64,000 nt of DNA from Oxalobacteraceae bacterium OTU3CAMAD1. GTDB taxonomy: Bacteria; Pseudomonadota; Gammaproteobacteria; Burkholderiales; Burkholderiaceae_D. The position numbers and the translations under genes are program-made. Positions 33,792-42,698 of the stretch are shown here, piece by piece (the stretch's first letter is position 1; each line of letters opens with the position of its first letter). The stretch spans positions 5,642,001 to 5,706,000 of the forward strand of contig CP099650.1 in the NCBI GenBank assembly GCA_024123915.1, given 5' to 3'. The notes beneath the pieces were generated by a model, which was not told where the DNA came from, did no database searches, and saw nothing but the letters and a program-made list of their open reading frames with translations.

Positions 33792-34877
33792 TCAGAACGC
33801 ATGGCGCATGCCGATGTTAAAGGCTTTGTCGCCACGCCCCGGGCTGGTGGCGTTGCCGACCGTGTAGCCGCCACCGTTGCGGTTCTTGATCCTGGCCAGC
33901 GAAGCGTAGAAATCGGTGCGTTTGGAGAGCGCGTAGCTGGCGCCGATGGCGATCTGGTCGGCGTCACGGTCGAGTACGGTGCGGTCGTCCTTGCGGATGA
34001 ACGAGGCCAGCAGGGTGGTCGCGCCCAGCGGCACGGCCACGCCGAACAGCGCATCGCGGCTCTTGTCGGTCGGCAAGGTCTGGGCGACCGCACCGTAAGG
34101 ATTGGACATGTCCCAGTGCGAGCTGCCCTCGCCACGGCTCTGGCCGTATGCGGCATAGCCGATGAAGCGGCCAAAGTCGACGTTGGCCGCCACCAGCGTG
34201 TTGCGGGCCGACTGGTCGACCGCCGGCGTGGTGCCCGTGGCGTCGAGCAGGTTGTCCTTGCGCTGGTGGGTGATGCCGATCTTGACCGGTCCCTTGTCGT
34301 AGCCCAGGCTGCCGCCGTATGCGCGGTTGACCTTGCTGTTGAACGGCGATTCGCCAAAGCTGTACTGCACCGCGCCGATCAGGCCGCTGCGAGCGCGCTT
34401 GGTCTTGTACTTGACGGCATTGTCATAGCGTTTGGTGGTGTAGCCGACCAGATTGGACGCCGCACCCGCCATGCCGCCCTGGAAAGGATCGGCCACGTCG
34501 GTCAAGGTCTCGTAGACCAGGTTGTACTGACGGCCCATGGTCACCATCCCCATCGGTCCGTCGATGCCGACGTAGGCCTGACGGTTGAACAGCTTGCCGT
34601 TTTGCTCCGACGCGCCGGTGTCGTTCAACACACCGGCTTCCAGCGTGTACACGGCCGACGTGCCGCCCCCCAGTTGTTCACGGCCGCGCACGCCGATTCG
34701 GGAACCGGAGGCGATACCGCTGTCGACCTTGGTCCGGGCGCAGTTGGTCTTGCAACCGCTTTCCACCACAACACCGGCATCCAGCAACCCATACACCTCG
34801 GCGGAGGACGACTCTTGCGCTCCCGCGGCCAGCGGCGCGATCAGGGAAAGCGCGGTAACGAGAAGGTTCGGTTTCAT
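33792..34877 (-). CDS. Gram-negative (Burkholderia-type) porin
   Basis: A 361-residue trimeric-porin-type outer-membrane protein. Signal peptide to about residue 20 (LAAGAQ), first strand SSAEVYGLLDAGVV, GSRIGVRGREQLGGG, the loop-3 stretch and the terminal strand GDKAFNIGMRHAF ending in Phe, as required for BAM assembly. It carries two Cys (SGCKTNC) in the first loop, probably a disulphide. It forms a general diffusion channel. Confidence 0.92.
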   Translation of the reverse strand: MKPNLLVTALSLIAPLAAGAQESSSAEVYGLLDAGVVVESGCKTNCARTKVDSGIASGSRIGVRGREQLGGGTSAVYTLEAGVLNDTGASEQNGKLFNRQAYVGIDGPMGMVTMGRQYNLVYETLTDVADPFQGGMAGAASNLVGYTTKRYDNAVKYKTKRARSGLIGAVQYSFGESPFNSKVNRAYGGSLGYDKGPVKIGITHQRKDNLLDATGTTPAVDQSARNTLVAANVDFGRFIGYAAYGQSRGEGSSHWDMSNPYGAVAQTLPTDKSRDALFGVAVPLGATTLLASFIRKDDRTVLDRDADQIAIGASYALSKRTDFYASLARIKNRNGGGYTVGNATSPGRGDKAFNIGMRHAF

Positions 34878-35017
34878 GATGAGCAGGGAACTTTAGTGAA
34901 TTGTTAGGTTCATAATAGGTCGCCCTTCGTCACCGCTCTGTGCGCCTTAACACGTTAACGTCAAATTCTTCGCGACTTGGTTTATAGTGGGATTTCATTA
35001 TGTGAAAGGCAGAAGCC

Positions 35018-36307
35018 ATGCATGTTGAATACGCCAGCAAACGTTGCTCGCCCGACCAGGCCCTGGAATTGTTGAGGAACGGCGACACCATCATCGTGCC
35101 GACCGGCGCCGGCGAGCCGCCATCGCTGCTGCACGCGCTGTCTGCCAGGCGCACCAGCTTCCAGGACGTCAGGGTGGCGCAGATCCTTGCCATGCGCAAA
35201 TACGCCTATTTCGACTGCGACACCGTCAGCCATGTGCGCCACGTCGCGCTGTTCTTCGGCGGCGCCTCGCGCTCGGCGGGACAAGCGGGCTGGGCCGATT
35301 TCATCCCGGCCTACTTTTCCGAACTGCCCGGCCTGATCCAGCGCGACCTGATCCCGGCCGACGTGGTGTTTTCGATGGCCTCGCCGATGGACGAGCATGG
35401 CAATTTCGCGCTCAGCCTGGCGGCCGATTACACGATGGCGGCGGTACGGAAGGCCCGCGTGGTGGTGCTGGAGGTCAATCCGAACGTGCCGGTCGCCCAT
35501 GGCGAATGCATCGTCCACCTGTCGCAGGTCACGGCCATCGTCGAAAGCGACGAGCCGGTGATCGAAGTGGGCCTGCCGGCCATCGGCGCCGTGCAGGAGG
35601 CCATCGGCAGGCACGTCGCGGACATGATCGAGGACGGCTCGACCTTGCAGATCGGCTACGGCGGCATTCCGGACGCCGTCGTACAGCAACTGACGTCCAA
35701 GCGCGACCTCGGCGTGCATACGGAAATGATCGGCGACGGCATCCTCAAGCTGGTCGAATGCGGCGCCGTCAACAACAGCCGCAAGACCTTCATGCCCGGC
35801 AAGATGGTGGCGACGTTCGCGCTGGGCTCGCGCAAGCTGTACGACTTCATGCACCAGAACCCGATGCTGGAAATGCATCCGGTCAGCTTCACCAACGATC
35901 CCTACCTGGCCGGTCAGAACGACAAGCTGGTCGCCATCAACGCCAGCCTGCAGGTCGATTTGCTGGGGCAATGCGGCTCCGAGAGCCTGGCCCACCTGCC
36001 CTATTCCGGCACCGGCGGCCAGGTCGACTTCGTGCGCGCCGCCAACCGCTCGAACGGCGGCAAAGCCTTCATCGTGCTGCCTTCGACCGCCAAGGAAGGC
36101 GCGATCTCGCGCATCGTGCCCACGCTCACGCTCGGCACCCATGTCACCACCGGCAAGAACGACGTCAACTACGTGGTCACCGAATACGGCGTGGCGCAGT
36201 TGCGCGGCAAATCGGCGCGCCAGCGGGCCGAGGCGCTGATCGGCATCGCCCATCCGGATTTCCGAGCGGAATTGCGCGAGGCGGCAAAAAGAATCTTGTT
36301 ATGCTGA
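35018..36307 (+). CDS. Acetyl-CoA hydrolase / 4-hydroxybutyrate CoA-transferase family protein
   Basis: A 429-residue class I CoA-transferase. Supporting segments are GAGEPPSLLHAL, the catalytic-Glu segment HTEMIGDGI (about 235), INASLQVDLLGQ and the C-terminal GTGGQVDF and TEYGVAQLRGKS. These enzymes move CoA between acyl-CoA and acetate or butyrate through a glutamyl-CoA intermediate. The substrate cannot be told from sequence. TATAGT at 34983-34988 could be its -10. It is divergent from the porin. Confidence 0.88.
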   Translation: MHVEYASKRCSPDQALELLRNGDTIIVPTGAGEPPSLLHALSARRTSFQDVRVAQILAMRKYAYFDCDTVSHVRHVALFFGGASRSAGQAGWADFIPAYFSELPGLIQRDLIPADVVFSMASPMDEHGNFALSLAADYTMAAVRKARVVVLEVNPNVPVAHGECIVHLSQVTAIVESDEPVIEVGLPAIGAVQEAIGRHVADMIEDGSTLQIGYGGIPDAVVQQLTSKRDLGVHTEMIGDGILKLVECGAVNNSRKTFMPGKMVATFALGSRKLYDFMHQNPMLEMHPVSFTNDPYLAGQNDKLVAINASLQVDLLGQCGSESLAHLPYSGTGGQVDFVRAANRSNGGKAFIVLPSTAKEGAISRIVPTLTLGTHVTTGKNDVNYVVTEYGVAQLRGKSARQRAEALIGIAHPDFRAELREAAKRILLC

Positions 36308-36336
36308 GCAGGGGAATTTCCTGACAGATAGAAATA

Positions 36337-36352
36337 TGTACGGCAGCGTACA
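36337..36352. promoter_or_regulatory. Crp-type box for the PF10136/PLD pair
   Basis: TGTACG-GCAG-CGTACA, all 12 consensus positions and fully palindromic at the arms. Its centre is exactly 32 bp before TATACT (36374-36379). Confidence 0.75.
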
Positions 36353-36418
36353 TACCGGGGGATGCTGACTGGATATACTGCGTTTTTTAGTCAAAATTGC
36401 GGTAATTCCGCCCTGTGC

Positions 36419-38569
36419 ATGCTCGAAATATTACAACGTATAGACGCGGAAAGCACGGACATCGGCCTCATGGTCGAGCTGTTCGATACACTGCGTCCCC
36501 AGCGCCCCAACGATGGCGTCCGCGCCACCGCCAATGTGCGCACCCTTGCCCAACTGTTGAAAGGCAGTCCCGCGCACGCGCTCGCGTTGCGCGGCTACGC
36601 CTGCAGCCTGCTGTCCAGCCGCCGCCATTCCAGCCTGTACACCGAAATCGGCGTACTGTCGAACGACGGCTTTTTCACCGAACTCAAACGCCGCATCGCC
36701 TTCCGCATCCTGCCGCCGGCGCTGGGCAACGACTACCTGAGCGAGGCGCTCGACCAGGTGATCTACAAGCGCACCGACCATAACTGGATCGGCGCGGTAC
36801 CCGCCCCCGACTGGCTGGCGTTGATCGACGTGATCTGCCATCCGCCCGACCGGCGCGAAGCCAGCCGCAACGACGCCACCACCCGCTGCGCGCCCAACCT
36901 CATGCTTCCCGGCCTGCTCGAAGCGATCCGGACGCTGTCCTACCGCATCTGCGCGATCGGCCTCGAGCCGAAGCTGACCAATTTCCACACCGAGATGGAG
37001 ACCTACGAATCGCCGTTCATGGGCCAGAATTTCGAGGTCAACGCCTATCTGGACAATTACCAGCGCAACCTGGCCGGCGAGGATGTCGAAGTCGAGGACG
37101 CGCGCCACCTGCTGGTGATGCTGGACCAGTGCGACGTCGTGGTCGGCAAGATCCGCAAGAAGGCGCTACACCAGGGCACCAGCATCGCGCTGACCTATCT
37201 GCTGGTGGCGCTCACGCAAAGCATCGCCCGGCTGCGCAAGCTGCTGTTCCTGGTCGACGTCAGCGGCGAATTGAAAGCCGACGCCGTCGCGCCGGCCGCA
37301 CTGCTGATCGCGCCGGCGGAGCTGCAGGCGCAACACCCGCAACCGGTCGGCCAGCAAGGTCCGCCGAGCCCGCGCCGCGCGGCCGCCGTCGGCCTGGCGC
37401 TGGAACTGGTCGAGGCGCACAACAACAAGTACGCCGTCAGCGATCTGCTGCGCGACAATATCGACCTGCTGGCGCGCAACGTCACCGAGAACGCCAGCCA
37501 CACCGGCGAGCACTACGTGGCCGACCACCGCAAGGAACTCGGCAGCATGTTCATGTCGTCGGCCGGCGCCGGCGTCATCATCGGCTTCATGGCGCTGTTC
37601 AAGATCCTGATGTCCTACCTGCGCGCCGCGCCGCTGGTTGAGACCTTCCTGTTCAGCATGAACTATTCGCTCGGCTTCATGTTCATCCACGTGCTGCACT
37701 TCACGGTCGCCACCAAGCAGCCGGCGATGACGGCCTCGCGCATCGCCGCCGGCCTGCACAGCCGGGACGGCCGCAACATCGACATCGAAAGCATGGCCGA
37801 GCTGTGCAACAAGGTGATCCGCACGCAGAACATGGCGGTGCTGGGCAACCTGGCCACCGCGATTCCCACCGCCTGGCTGATCGCCATGGCCTGGCCCCAC
37901 CTGACCGGCCATCATCTGGTCACGCCCGGGAAAGCCATGCACCTGCTGGCCGACATCGATCCCTTCGGCGGCCCGGCGCTGGTGTATGCCGCCATCGCCG
38001 GCGTCTGCCTGTTTGTCGCCGGACTGATCTCGGGCTATTACGACAACAAGGCGCTGTACACGCGCTGGGCGCAGCGCATCGCGCAACTGCGCGGCCTGCG
38101 CTGGCTGCTGGGCCGGGACCGCCTGGACCGCTTCGGCGTCTATATGGAAAACAACCTCGGCGGCCTGATGGGGAACTTCTTCTTCGGCATCCTGCTCGGC
38201 GTCATGCCGCTGCTGGGCTTCCTGTTCGGCATGCCGCTCGACATCCGCCACGTGACGTTCTCCTCGGCCAACTTCGCCACCGCCATGGTCGGCCTCGACT
38301 ACAACGTCAGCTGGCAGCTGGTGGCGACGTCGGTGGCCGGCTTCGTGTTGATCGGCACGGTGAATCTGCTGGTCAGCTTCGGCCTGGCGTTGTGGGTGGC
38401 GCTGCGCTCGCGCCAGGTACGTTTCAAGCACGGCTGGCAGCTGATGAAGGTGCTGGGCCGCAGGTTTATACAGGGGCCGATCTCGTTCTTTTTCGGCTCC
38501 TCCGCAGAAGAGGCCGCGCCGCTGGCGTTGGCCGATGAATCGAAATCACCGCAAAAGGCAAACCGATGA
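36419..38569 (+). CDS. PF10136 'site-specific recombinase' family membrane protein
   Basis: A 716-residue protein of the family annotated from Neisseria Gcr. About 370 cytoplasmic residues are followed by at least seven hydrophobic helices (from about 385: GAGVIIGFMALFKILMSYL, and later FFFGILLGVMPLLGFLFG). No serine or tyrosine recombinase residues are visible, and the topology argues for a membrane function. The ATG at 36419 is preferred over one at 36362 because the latter lies upstream of the predicted -10 (36374-36379). The stop overlaps the PLD gene start (ATGA). Confidence 0.85.
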   Translation: MLEILQRIDAESTDIGLMVELFDTLRPQRPNDGVRATANVRTLAQLLKGSPAHALALRGYACSLLSSRRHSSLYTEIGVLSNDGFFTELKRRIAFRILPPALGNDYLSEALDQVIYKRTDHNWIGAVPAPDWLALIDVICHPPDRREASRNDATTRCAPNLMLPGLLEAIRTLSYRICAIGLEPKLTNFHTEMETYESPFMGQNFEVNAYLDNYQRNLAGEDVEVEDARHLLVMLDQCDVVVGKIRKKALHQGTSIALTYLLVALTQSIARLRKLLFLVDVSGELKADAVAPAALLIAPAELQAQHPQPVGQQGPPSPRRAAAVGLALELVEAHNNKYAVSDLLRDNIDLLARNVTENASHTGEHYVADHRKELGSMFMSSAGAGVIIGFMALFKILMSYLRAAPLVETFLFSMNYSLGFMFIHVLHFTVATKQPAMTASRIAAGLHSRDGRNIDIESMAELCNKVIRTQNMAVLGNLATAIPTAWLIAMAWPHLTGHHLVTPGKAMHLLADIDPFGGPALVYAAIAGVCLFVAGLISGYYDNKALYTRWAQRIAQLRGLRWLLGRDRLDRFGVYMENNLGGLMGNFFFGILLGVMPLLGFLFGMPLDIRHVTFSSANFATAMVGLDYNVSWQLVATSVAGFVLIGTVNLLVSFGLALWVALRSRQVRFKHGWQLMKVLGRRFIQGPISFFFGSSAEEAAPLALADESKSPQKANR

Positions 38570-39963
38570 AATCCTCAAGCATGCGTATCTGGCTTCCCAT
38601 GTTCCTGATGTGCTGGGGCCTGCTGGGCGCATGCGCCTCGCTGCCCGATGTGGCCGCCATGGGCGACAAGCTCGAACCGGCGGCGGCCACGCCCAGCGTC
38701 AAGGGCAAGAACGGCGATCTCGGCGCGGCGCGCACCAAGGCGCTGCTGGCCAAGCGCTGGCCCAAGGGCTCGCTCGACCTGAAACAGCAGGCGGTGCTGG
38801 AGGAAGCGGCCACCGGCGTTCCCCTGATCGACGGCAACAAGGTCACCTTGCTGTTCGACGGTCCGCAGACGATGAGCGAAATGCTCAAGGCCATCAACGG
38901 CGCGAAGAACAACATCAATCTGGAAACCTACATCTTCGACCAGGATGAACTCGGCATACAGTTCGCCGACGCGCTGATCGCCAAGCGGCAATCGGGCGTG
39001 ACCGTCAACATCCTGTACGACAGCGTCGGCACCATCGGCGTGCCGGCCGAATTCTTCGACCGCATGCGCAAGGCCGGCGTCAACCTGCTCGAGTACAACC
39101 CGGTCAATCCGGCCAAGGTCAAGGGCGACGACTGGAAGGTCAACAACCGCGACCACCGCAAGGTCTTGATCGTCGACGGCAAGACCGCCTTCACCGGCGG
39201 CATCAACATCAGCGCCGACTACTCCAAGGGCTCGCTGTTCCGCTCCAGCGGCAAGCAGGCCAAGCAAAAGGATGACGTCGGCTGGCGCGACACCCACATC
39301 AAGATCGAAGGGCCTGCGGTGCATGCCTTCCAATGGCTGTTCGTGCGCCAATGGGCCACGCAAGACCGCACCGATTTGCCGGAGGCGGAGTACTTCCCGC
39401 AACAGGTGATCGCGGGCGACAAGGTGGTGCGTGTGCTGGCAAGCGACCCCGGCGGACAGTTTGAAATTTTCAAGGCCTACAGCCTGGCGATCCAGGGGGC
39501 GAAAAAGAGCATCCATTTGACGTCGGCGTATTTCGTGCCGGACCGCCAGACGATCGACGCGCTGATCGCCGCCGCCAAGCGCGGTGTGGACGTCAAGATC
39601 GTGCTGCCGGGGGTGTCGGACAGCGGGCTGGTGTTCCACGCCAGCCACTCGCTGTATGACGAACTGCTGTCGAACGGCATCAAGATCTACCACCTCAAGC
39701 TGGCCGTGCTGCACGCCAAGACAGCGGTCATCGACGGCACCTGGTCGACGGTCGGTTCGACCAACATCGACATGCGCAGCTTCCTGCACAACAGCGAGCT
39801 CAATGTGGTGGTGCTGGGGGCGGCGTTCGGCAACGAGATGGAGAAGGCGTTCCAGGAGGATATGCGCGACTCCAAGCAGATCACGCTGGCGGACTGGCGC
39901 AACCGGCCGTTCACGGACCGCATGAAGGAATGGGCCGCGCGGATGATGAACTATTGGCTGTAA
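38566..39963 (+). CDS. Phospholipase D-superfamily lipoprotein (cardiolipin-synthase-like)
   Basis: A 465-residue protein with lipobox GAC (about 21-23) and two PLD half-domains. The first HKD motif reads DHRKVLIVDG with TGGINIS (about 197-217), the second HAKTAVIDGTWSTVGS (about 385-400); both keep H, K and D, so it should be catalytic. Cardiolipin synthases ClsB/ClsC and periplasmic PLDs share this layout; the lipoprotein signal makes it periplasmic. It is coupled to the PF10136 gene by a 4-bp overlap, so both are under the same Crp-type promoter. Confidence 0.88.
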   Translation: MKSSSMRIWLPMFLMCWGLLGACASLPDVAAMGDKLEPAAATPSVKGKNGDLGAARTKALLAKRWPKGSLDLKQQAVLEEAATGVPLIDGNKVTLLFDGPQTMSEMLKAINGAKNNINLETYIFDQDELGIQFADALIAKRQSGVTVNILYDSVGTIGVPAEFFDRMRKAGVNLLEYNPVNPAKVKGDDWKVNNRDHRKVLIVDGKTAFTGGINISADYSKGSLFRSSGKQAKQKDDVGWRDTHIKIEGPAVHAFQWLFVRQWATQDRTDLPEAEYFPQQVIAGDKVVRVLASDPGGQFEIFKAYSLAIQGAKKSIHLTSAYFVPDRQTIDALIAAAKRGVDVKIVLPGVSDSGLVFHASHSLYDELLSNGIKIYHLKLAVLHAKTAVIDGTWSTVGSTNIDMRSFLHNSELNVVVLGAAFGNEMEKAFQEDMRDSKQITLADWRNRPFTDRMKEWAARMMNYWL

Positions 39964-40037
39964 GTGCGGCGGCCTCAAACGCCGACATACTGGCTATGAT
40001 GTGCGCGGCGGCCACGCACGCTGCGTCCATCTAAACC

Positions 40038-40132
40038 ACGTAGGGCGGATTAGCGAAGCGTAATCGGCCATGCATGCGCCTCGTTGACGCCTGCATGGCC
40101 GATTACGGCGTTCCGCCTAATCCGCCCTACGT
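40038..40132. repeat. REP/BIME-type hairpin, copy 5 of 5
   Basis: Same element, followed by GTGTTTCC. It is located between convergent genes (PLD lipoprotein and metallophosphoesterase). Confidence 0.9.
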
Positions 40133-40168
40133 GTTTCCTCGTTTAACGAGAAGACCCGTTCCGCCGCC

Positions 40169-40987
40169 TCAGGCCTTCGCGGCCATATGCCACGCTTCCC
40201 CGATGCGGCGGAAGCACTCGGTCATCACCGGCTCGAAGCTGCCGGTGCCGTCGATCCAGCTGTAACGATCGACCTCGATCTGCTCCGCGTCCACCCGTAT
40301 CACATTGAACGAGTTCGACTCCCCCCGCCCGCGCGTTGACGTGGCCGTGCCGGCCTGCACCACCAGCGCCGCGTATCCGCTCAGCTTGTAACGTTTCTCG
40401 CTATTGCCCGCGTGGCTAGAATGCAAATGCCCCGCCAGCAGCAAATCCACGCCGCATTCGGAAAACGCCCGCATCGCCATCGGCGCGCGGTCGACCAGGT
40501 CATCCTTGTCGAACGTCTCCGGCAAATCGAACGGATGGTGCGTGACGATGATGCGCGTGAGATTGGGATTAACCGCGCTCATGCGCTGACGCATCTGCGC
40601 AACCTGCTCGTCATTGATACGCCCGTCCTTGAAGGTCAGCGAACGCGCGGTGTTGATGCCGAGGATGGCGATCTCGTCGTCGATATACTCCGGCGCCAGA
40701 TCCAGGGTGACATAGCGCGTGTACTTGCGCAGCGGCGTCAGGAAGCGCGTGGCGACGTTGTACAGGGGGATGTCGTGATTGCCCGGCACCACGATTTGCG
40801 GCCCCGGCAACGTGTCCAGAAAGGCGCGCGCGGCCTTGAACTCCTCGGTCTTTGCGCGCTGCGTCAGGTCGCCGGAGACGACCACGACATCGGGCGCCAG
40901 CCTGGCGGTCAGTTCCTGCAATGGCGCCAGCAAGGCGTGGTCGACCCTGCCAAAATGCAGGTCCGATAAATGGACGATGGTTCGCAT
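40169..40987 (-). CDS. Calcineurin-like metallophosphoesterase
   Basis: A 272-residue cytoplasmic phosphoesterase. The five metal motifs are in order: SDLHFG (about 8-13), VSGDLTQ (about 37-43), PGNHDIP (about 67-73), VTHHPFD (about 145-151) and GHLHSSH (about 182-188). The spacing is that of CpdA-like class III phosphodiesterases, but the substrate (cAMP, nucleotide or phospholipid head group) is not determined. It starts 10 bp after the lipid-kinase stop, so it is the last gene of a leftward PAP2-kinase-phosphoesterase run. Confidence 0.88.
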   Translation of the reverse strand: MRTIVHLSDLHFGRVDHALLAPLQELTARLAPDVVVVSGDLTQRAKTEEFKAARAFLDTLPGPQIVVPGNHDIPLYNVATRFLTPLRKYTRYVTLDLAPEYIDDEIAILGINTARSLTFKDGRINDEQVAQMRQRMSAVNPNLTRIIVTHHPFDLPETFDKDDLVDRAPMAMRAFSECGVDLLLAGHLHSSHAGNSEKRYKLSGYAALVVQAGTATSTRGRGESNSFNVIRVDAEQIEVDRYSWIDGTGSFEPVMTECFRRIGEAWHMAAKA

Positions 40988-40997
40988 GCTCCCCCTC

Positions 40998-41897
40998 CTA
41001 CGTGGCCGGCGCGACAGGGACTATCACGTTCAGTGCCTTGGCTCTGGAACGATAGCATAATGGCGGCGTCATCACGGTCACTTCACCGTCCGTGGCGACC
41101 CTTATTTCCCGGTGGCGCGTTTCGATCACCAGATCGGTCGACGAAAGCACGTCGAAATCCTTGGCTTCCGATAGCCGGCCGAACAAGGCGTGGATGGCGT
41201 AGATCAGCAGGCCCAGGCGGGTGGGCTTTTGCGCGACGTACAGATACATCTTGCCGCTGTCGAGTCGCTCGCGCTCGCCCATGGTCAAGCCTTGCATGTA
41301 TTCGTTGTTGCCGATGAAGACGAACGGCGTGCGGCGCAAATGCTCGCTGCCATTGATCTTGAGCCGCACGCTCATGAACGGGAAACGCCGCGCCGCGACG
41401 AACACGGCGCGCGCGAACGCGTGCCACTTGCCGCGCCCCAGATGTTTTTGCTGCTTTTCACGGTCGCGCACGATGTCCGGGTAGATGCCAAGGCTGGAGT
41501 TGTTGAGGAAGATGCGGCCATTGACCTCGCCCACGTCGACCTGCGCCGGCTTGCCGTGCACCGCATTGGCGACGGCCGCGTCCAGGTCGAGCGGAATGTT
41601 CAAATCCTTGGCGAAGTGGTTCAGGGTACCGAGCGGCAGCACGCCCAGGCGGGTCTGGCTGCCCACCAGCGCGGACGCGACCGCGTTGATGGTGCCGTCG
41701 CCGCCGCCGGCCACCACCACGGGTGCGCCTTCGGCCACCGCGCGCTTGGCGCGGGCAATCATTTCCTCGCCGCTCTTGGCCAAGGTGATGTCGGCTTCGG
41801 TACCCTGCGCACGGAATTTCTCCGCCAGCGCGGCGGACCAGCCGCCGCAATAACCCAGCCCGGCGCTGGCGTTGACGATGACTACAATACTGTTCAG
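40998..41897 (-). CDS. Diacylglycerol/lipid kinase, apparent CTG start
   Basis: A 299-residue DAGK-catalytic-domain protein with the nucleotide motif VVAGGGDGTINAVAS (about 60-74) and LGVLPLGTLNHFAKDL (about 84-99), then the beta-sandwich domain. It phosphorylates diacylglycerol or a related lipid. The family N-terminus (xNSIVVIVNASAG) begins at a CTG (41895-41897) that shares CTGA with the stop of the PAP2 gene, and GGGGGA lies 6 bp upstream. No ATG or GTG occurs nearby in frame; the nearest TTG or GTG would add about 25-30 residues inside the PAP2 gene. Confidence 0.82.
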   Translation of the reverse strand: MNSIVVIVNASAGLGYCGGWSAALAEKFRAQGTEADITLAKSGEEMIARAKRAVAEGAPVVVAGGGDGTINAVASALVGSQTRLGVLPLGTLNHFAKDLNIPLDLDAAVANAVHGKPAQVDVGEVNGRIFLNNSSLGIYPDIVRDREKQQKHLGRGKWHAFARAVFVAARRFPFMSVRLKINGSEHLRRTPFVFIGNNEYMQGLTMGERERLDSGKMYLYVAQKPTRLGLLIYAIHALFGRLSEAKDFDVLSSTDLVIETRHREIRVATDGEVTVMTPPLCYRSRAKALNVIVPVAPAT

Positions 41898-42619
41898 AGC
41901 ATTCCCCCGGAATCGTTCGACAAGCTTTTCGCCTCGCGCCGGCGGCGCAGCGTGGAAATCCCCGTGATGCAAATCGTCAACCACGCCGCGCTGCCCGCCA
42001 TGCCGGCGAGGACATCGCTCAGATAGTGCGCGCCAAGATAGACGCGGCTGAAGGCCACCAACAGTATCATCATCGTACACGCTGCCGCTGTGCCCAAACG
42101 CACACTCCAGCCCTTGCGAGCGATCATCACATAGCACGCCACCAAGCCGTAGAACAGGGTCGCGGCCGACGCGTGCCCGCTGGGGAAGCTGTAGGTCGTC
42201 AACGTGACCAAGGGCTCCTCGAACACCGGACGGCTGCGCTGGAAGGTGTACTTGAGCAGCACGTTGAGCAGCATGCCGACGGGCACGCTGAGCAGCAGCG
42301 CCCAGATCCAGTAGACCTGCCCCCGCTTCCACAAGTAATAGCCGAAGGCGGACGCCATCAGGATCACGCCCGGCATCATGTGTACGGTCGTGATCACCAT
42401 CATGATGGACGTCATCGGCTCGAAGTGATTGGCGTTGAACCAGTTGGCGATATGCAGGTCGAGCACGGTGAGATCGTCCTGCTCCATGACCTCGGAAGCC
42501 AGGTTGCCGAAGATGGCGACGGCGAACACCATCAGCAGCACGCCGATGGTCAGGTGCAGGCCGAATTCGCCCTCTGGCGACAGTCTTGCCCCGATGAAAC
42601 GCTTCGATTTGCTGAAAAT
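41894..42619 (-). CDS. PAP2-family phosphatase, apparent ATT start
   Basis: A 241-residue integral membrane phosphatase with the tripartite acid phosphatase motif: KYTFQRSRP, PSGHASA and SRVYLGAHYLSD. It would dephosphorylate phosphatidic acid, a good match for the lipid kinase next door. The first standard start (GTG, 42541) would cut off RLSPEGEFGLHLTIG, which looks like conserved PAP2 coding sequence. Going upstream there is no ATG, GTG or TTG before a stop, but an ATT at 42617-42619 has CGGGAG 6 bp before it. I infer an ATT start; a 5' mutation is the alternative. Confidence 0.8.
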   Translation of the reverse strand: MFSKSKRFIGARLSPEGEFGLHLTIGVLLMVFAVAIFGNLASEVMEQDDLTVLDLHIANWFNANHFEPMTSIMMVITTVHMMPGVILMASAFGYYLWKRGQVYWIWALLLSVPVGMLLNVLLKYTFQRSRPVFEEPLVTLTTYSFPSGHASAATLFYGLVACYVMIARKGWSVRLGTAAACTMMILLVAFSRVYLGAHYLSDVLAGMAGSAAWLTICITGISTLRRRREAKSLSNDSGGML

Positions 42620-42678
42620 TTGGTGCTCCCGGATAGATGGCCGTTGAAGTTGGCGGAAAAACTACGAAACAACGAATT

Positions 42679-42698
42679 TACTGTTTATTTACACAGTA
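42679..42698. promoter_or_regulatory. LexA box 1
   Basis: TACTGTTTATTTACACAGTA: CTGT-N8-ACAG, the LexA consensus shared by beta- and gammaproteobacteria, with symmetric TA flanks. Confidence 0.82.

Noticed and set aside
36419..38569. 'Site-specific recombinase' as a sign of a mobile element
   Set aside because: No recombinase active-site residues are visible, several membrane helices are present, and there are no flanking repeats or attachment sites.
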